From: an uncultured Hungatella sp.
GTDB taxonomy: Bacteria; Bacillota; Clostridia; Lachnospirales; Lachnospiraceae
Length of the DNA: 62,103 nucleotides
Assembly (NCBI GenBank): GCA_910585435.1
Contig: CAJUEJ010000019.1
Location: 1-62,103 of the forward strand
Direction of reading: 5' to 3'
Shown piece by piece: positions 60,345 through 62,103 of the stretch. Each line of letters opens with the position of its first letter. Positions within the stretch are counted from its first letter, which is position 1. Made by a program: the position numbers and the translations under genes. The notes under the pieces are model-generated. The model saw only the letters and a list, made by a program, of their open reading frames with translations, did not search any database and had not been told where the DNA came from.

Positions 60345-61702
60345 TATATTCTCTGCATCACTGAAAGAAAGAATCCATCGCAGGGATGAACGCCAGGCAA
60401 AAGCTGAATATATCCCTCCTTCATGGTATCACTTTTCAGCTCCTCTCCTAATCTTCCCTCTATATCAACAGGCCGGAACGGATACCGCTCCAGAAACCAT
60501 GCTACATTCTCCTCATTCTCCTGCCTGTCTATAGTGCAGGTGCTGTACACCAGAATCCCTCCTGGCTTTACATACCTCCAGACCACTGACAGGATTTTCC
60601 TCTGAAGCTCTGCCAGAGAAGCCAGGGCTTCCCTCGTCACCTTCGCCTTGATATCCGGCTTTTTCCCCAGGATCCCAAGACCTGAACAGGGCAGATCTGC
60701 CATCACAATATCCGCTTTTTCCACAAAAGAAGCATCTGTCTCTAAAGCGTCCCACACAGAAGCCGAAATATTGGAAAAACCGGAACGTTCAATATTCTGG
60801 TTTATCATATCAACTTTATGGCGGCTTATATCCCGCACCTCTACATGGCCGGTTCCTCCAAGAAGGTCTGCCATGTGAAGCCCTTTTCCGCCAGGGGCTC
60901 CGCACACATCCAGGACCAGGTCTCCCTTTTTGGGGCAGGCGGCCAGCCCGGGCAGGCAGGAGCTTACATCCTGCACCTGAATCCATCCCTTTTGGAATGC
61001 CTCCAGGCTTTCCGGATAATCCAGATGCTCCAGATACAGAACACTGTCTATCCCCTTATATTCTCTCACAGCCACTCCCTGTCTTTCCAGGCTGGCGATG
61101 ATCTTCCCCTTCTCCATGCGGCTTAGATTGCACCGCACCGTAAAAGGATGCCCAGCCAGAAAACAGGTCAGCATCCCTTCCGCAGTCTTCTGGTCGTAAG
61201 TCTGCTTCCACAGGTCTATGATCCAGGAAGGCATGCTGTACTTAACAGAAAGGTCAGGAAACTGTAGCTGCCCCTTCTGTCTGGAAACGGTTCTTAACAC
61301 CCCGTTTACAAACCCTTTAAGCCCCTGGAACCGGCGCTTTTGGGCCAGCTTTACAGCCTCGTTGCACACAGCCGAATCAGGAATCCGATCCATATATAAG
61401 ATCTGGTATACAGACATCCGCATAAGGGTCCGTATGAGAGGCTTCATCTTCTTTGTCTCTGTGGCAGAAAACTGATTCAGCACATAGTCAATCTGCAGCA
61501 GATATTCCAGCGTGCCCTCTGTCACCCGGGTGACAAAGGCACGGTCCTGCTTCTCCAGATACTGATACTTGCTTAAGGCCTGATGCAGGACCACATGGCT
61601 TAAGCCATCTTTCTCCAAAATCTCATAGAGAATATCCAGAGCCAGCTCCCGGATATTCTGTGCAGAACTGGGTCTCTTTTTTCCGGTTATGGTCTCAGTC
61701 AC
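60344..61702 (-). CDS. rsmB: 16S rRNA C967 methyltransferase RsmB
   Basis: A 452-aa protein: an N-terminal NusB-like domain (about 15-140), then a SAM methyltransferase with LDVCGAPGGKGLHMADLL, MADLPCSGLGILGKKPDI and the catalytic Cys motif VYSTCTI. I chose GTG 61702, because GGAGGAAGGCGGG directly precedes it. The gene overlaps the metallopeptidase stop. Confidence 0.95.
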   Translation of the reverse strand: MTETITGKKRPSSAQNIRELALDILYEILEKDGLSHVVLHQALSKYQYLEKQDRAFVTRVTEGTLEYLLQIDYVLNQFSATETKKMKPLIRTLMRMSVYQILYMDRIPDSAVCNEAVKLAQKRRFQGLKGFVNGVLRTVSRQKGQLQFPDLSVKYSMPSWIIDLWKQTYDQKTAEGMLTCFLAGHPFTVRCNLSRMEKGKIIASLERQGVAVREYKGIDSVLYLEHLDYPESLEAFQKGWIQVQDVSSCLPGLAACPKKGDLVLDVCGAPGGKGLHMADLLGGTGHVEVRDISRHKVDMINQNIERSGFSNISASVWDALETDASFVEKADIVMADLPCSGLGILGKKPDIKAKVTREALASLAELQRKILSVVWRYVKPGGILVYSTCTIDRQENEENVAWFLERYPFRPVDIEGRLGEELKSDTMKEGYIQLLPGVHPCDGFFLSVMQRI

Positions 61703-62081
61703 GGTCCCGCCTTCCTCCAAACAGGATCACCAGACGCAGAAGCTGCAGGATAGAAGCCGCAGCCGCAGCCACATAGGTGAGAGCCGCAGCCCCCAGCACT
61801 TTCCTTGTCTGCCCCACTTCCTCCCCCTGAAGGATTCCTATCTGGTCCAGAAGGACTACGGCACGTCTGGACGCATTCAGCTCTACCGGAAGGGTTATGA
61901 GCTGGAAAAGCACTACCAGCACAAACATCCAGATCCCGATATTTACCATGGTGCTTCCCATGCCGCCGATAATCAGCCCAATGAGAATCAGGGGCCAGGA
62001 CAGCCGGCTGCCTAAATTTACCACCGGGACAAAAGCTCCCCGCATCTTCAAAGGCACATAGCCTACATTGTCCTGGATGGC
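61695..62081 (-). pseudogene. Neutral zinc metallopeptidase, cut off at the contig end
   Basis: The C-terminal 128 residues of a YugP-like membrane peptidase: AIQDNVGYVPLKMRG, which normally follows the HExxH zinc site, then three or four membrane segments and a basic tail. The active-site half lies beyond the window. It is incomplete because the sequence ends, not a true broken gene. Codons beyond 62081 come from adapter sequence. Confidence 0.8.
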
Positions 62082-62103
62082 AGATCGGAATAGCACACGT
62101 CTG
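62082..62103. other. Illumina adapter sequence at the contig end (artefact)
   Basis: The last 22 bases match the start of the standard TruSeq adapter (AGATCGGAAGAGCACACG...) with one mismatch at the tenth base (T for G). This is sequencing residue, not genome. Confidence 0.93.

Overview
This looks like a stretch of a spore-forming Lachnospiraceae (Clostridia) chromosome. The signs are the sporulation genes yqfC, yqfD and spoVB, Firmicutes-type rpsU, lexA, rqcH and rsgA-pknB-stp clusters, AGGAGG ribosome sites, and families common in gut Clostridia (DUF1576, DUF3048, DUF4234). The right edge is a contig end, because the last 22 bases match an Illumina adapter with one mismatch.

Layout. 0.07-3.3 kb: sugar-type ABC binding lipoprotein, DUF1576 membrane protein, tRNA-Leu(CAA). 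3.4-6.5 kb: zinc-finger anti-sigma-like protein and polA. 6.5-10 kb: rpsU, yqfC-yqfD-phoH-ybeY. 10-17 kb: DUF3048 lipoprotein, a SpoVB-type flippase with a repeat-rich N-terminus, a BofC-like protein and two flavoproteins. 17-24.5 kb: proB, DUF896, proA, dus, hisA, a HisF-like/HisI/HisE fusion, pepT and a class B sortase. 24.5-29.7 kb: two soluble hybrid histidine kinases, the second with an internal deletion. 29.8-36.5 kb: two-subunit fumarase, two small membrane proteins, then rplU-prp-rpmA-obg-yhbY-nadD-yqeK-rsfS. 36.6-41.4 kb: pepC, a noncoding array of TAACCT hexamers, lexA with four LexA boxes and a divergent YneA-like LysM gene, a XerS-like tyrosine recombinase and ttcA. 48.8-62 kb: ybaK, rqcH, serS, an ECF S component with a structured leader, thiN-rpe-rsgA, pknB-stp-rlmN-rsmB, and a truncated metallopeptidase.

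The unusual part is 41.46-48.8 kb, a compact (about 7.3 kb) filamentous-phage (inovirus-like) prophage. It carries tandem major coat genes followed by a terminator, a large membrane-anchored adsorption-type protein, a small membrane protein, a Zot/pI morphogenesis ATPase, a ribbon-helix-helix regulator, a gpV-like candidate ssDNA-binding protein and a replication initiator. The initiator is not a usual inovirus Rep: it has the HUH nuclease plus superfamily-3 helicase layout of CRESS-DNA (circovirus/geminivirus-like) Reps. About 280 bp upstream of it lies a perfect 13-bp stem whose 11-nt loop carries TAGTATTAC, the nonanucleotide of circovirus origins. The element is flanked by dif-like Xer sites sharing a 60-bp segment (52/60 identical). 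Its right end also holds a second dif-like site in inverted orientation, so a single-stranded genome could fold into an attachment hairpin as in CTX phage of Vibrio. The host XerS-like recombinase gene lies less than 1 kb away and may be the integrase. I infer an inovirus with eukaryotic-virus-like rolling-circle replication that integrates through host Xer recombination.
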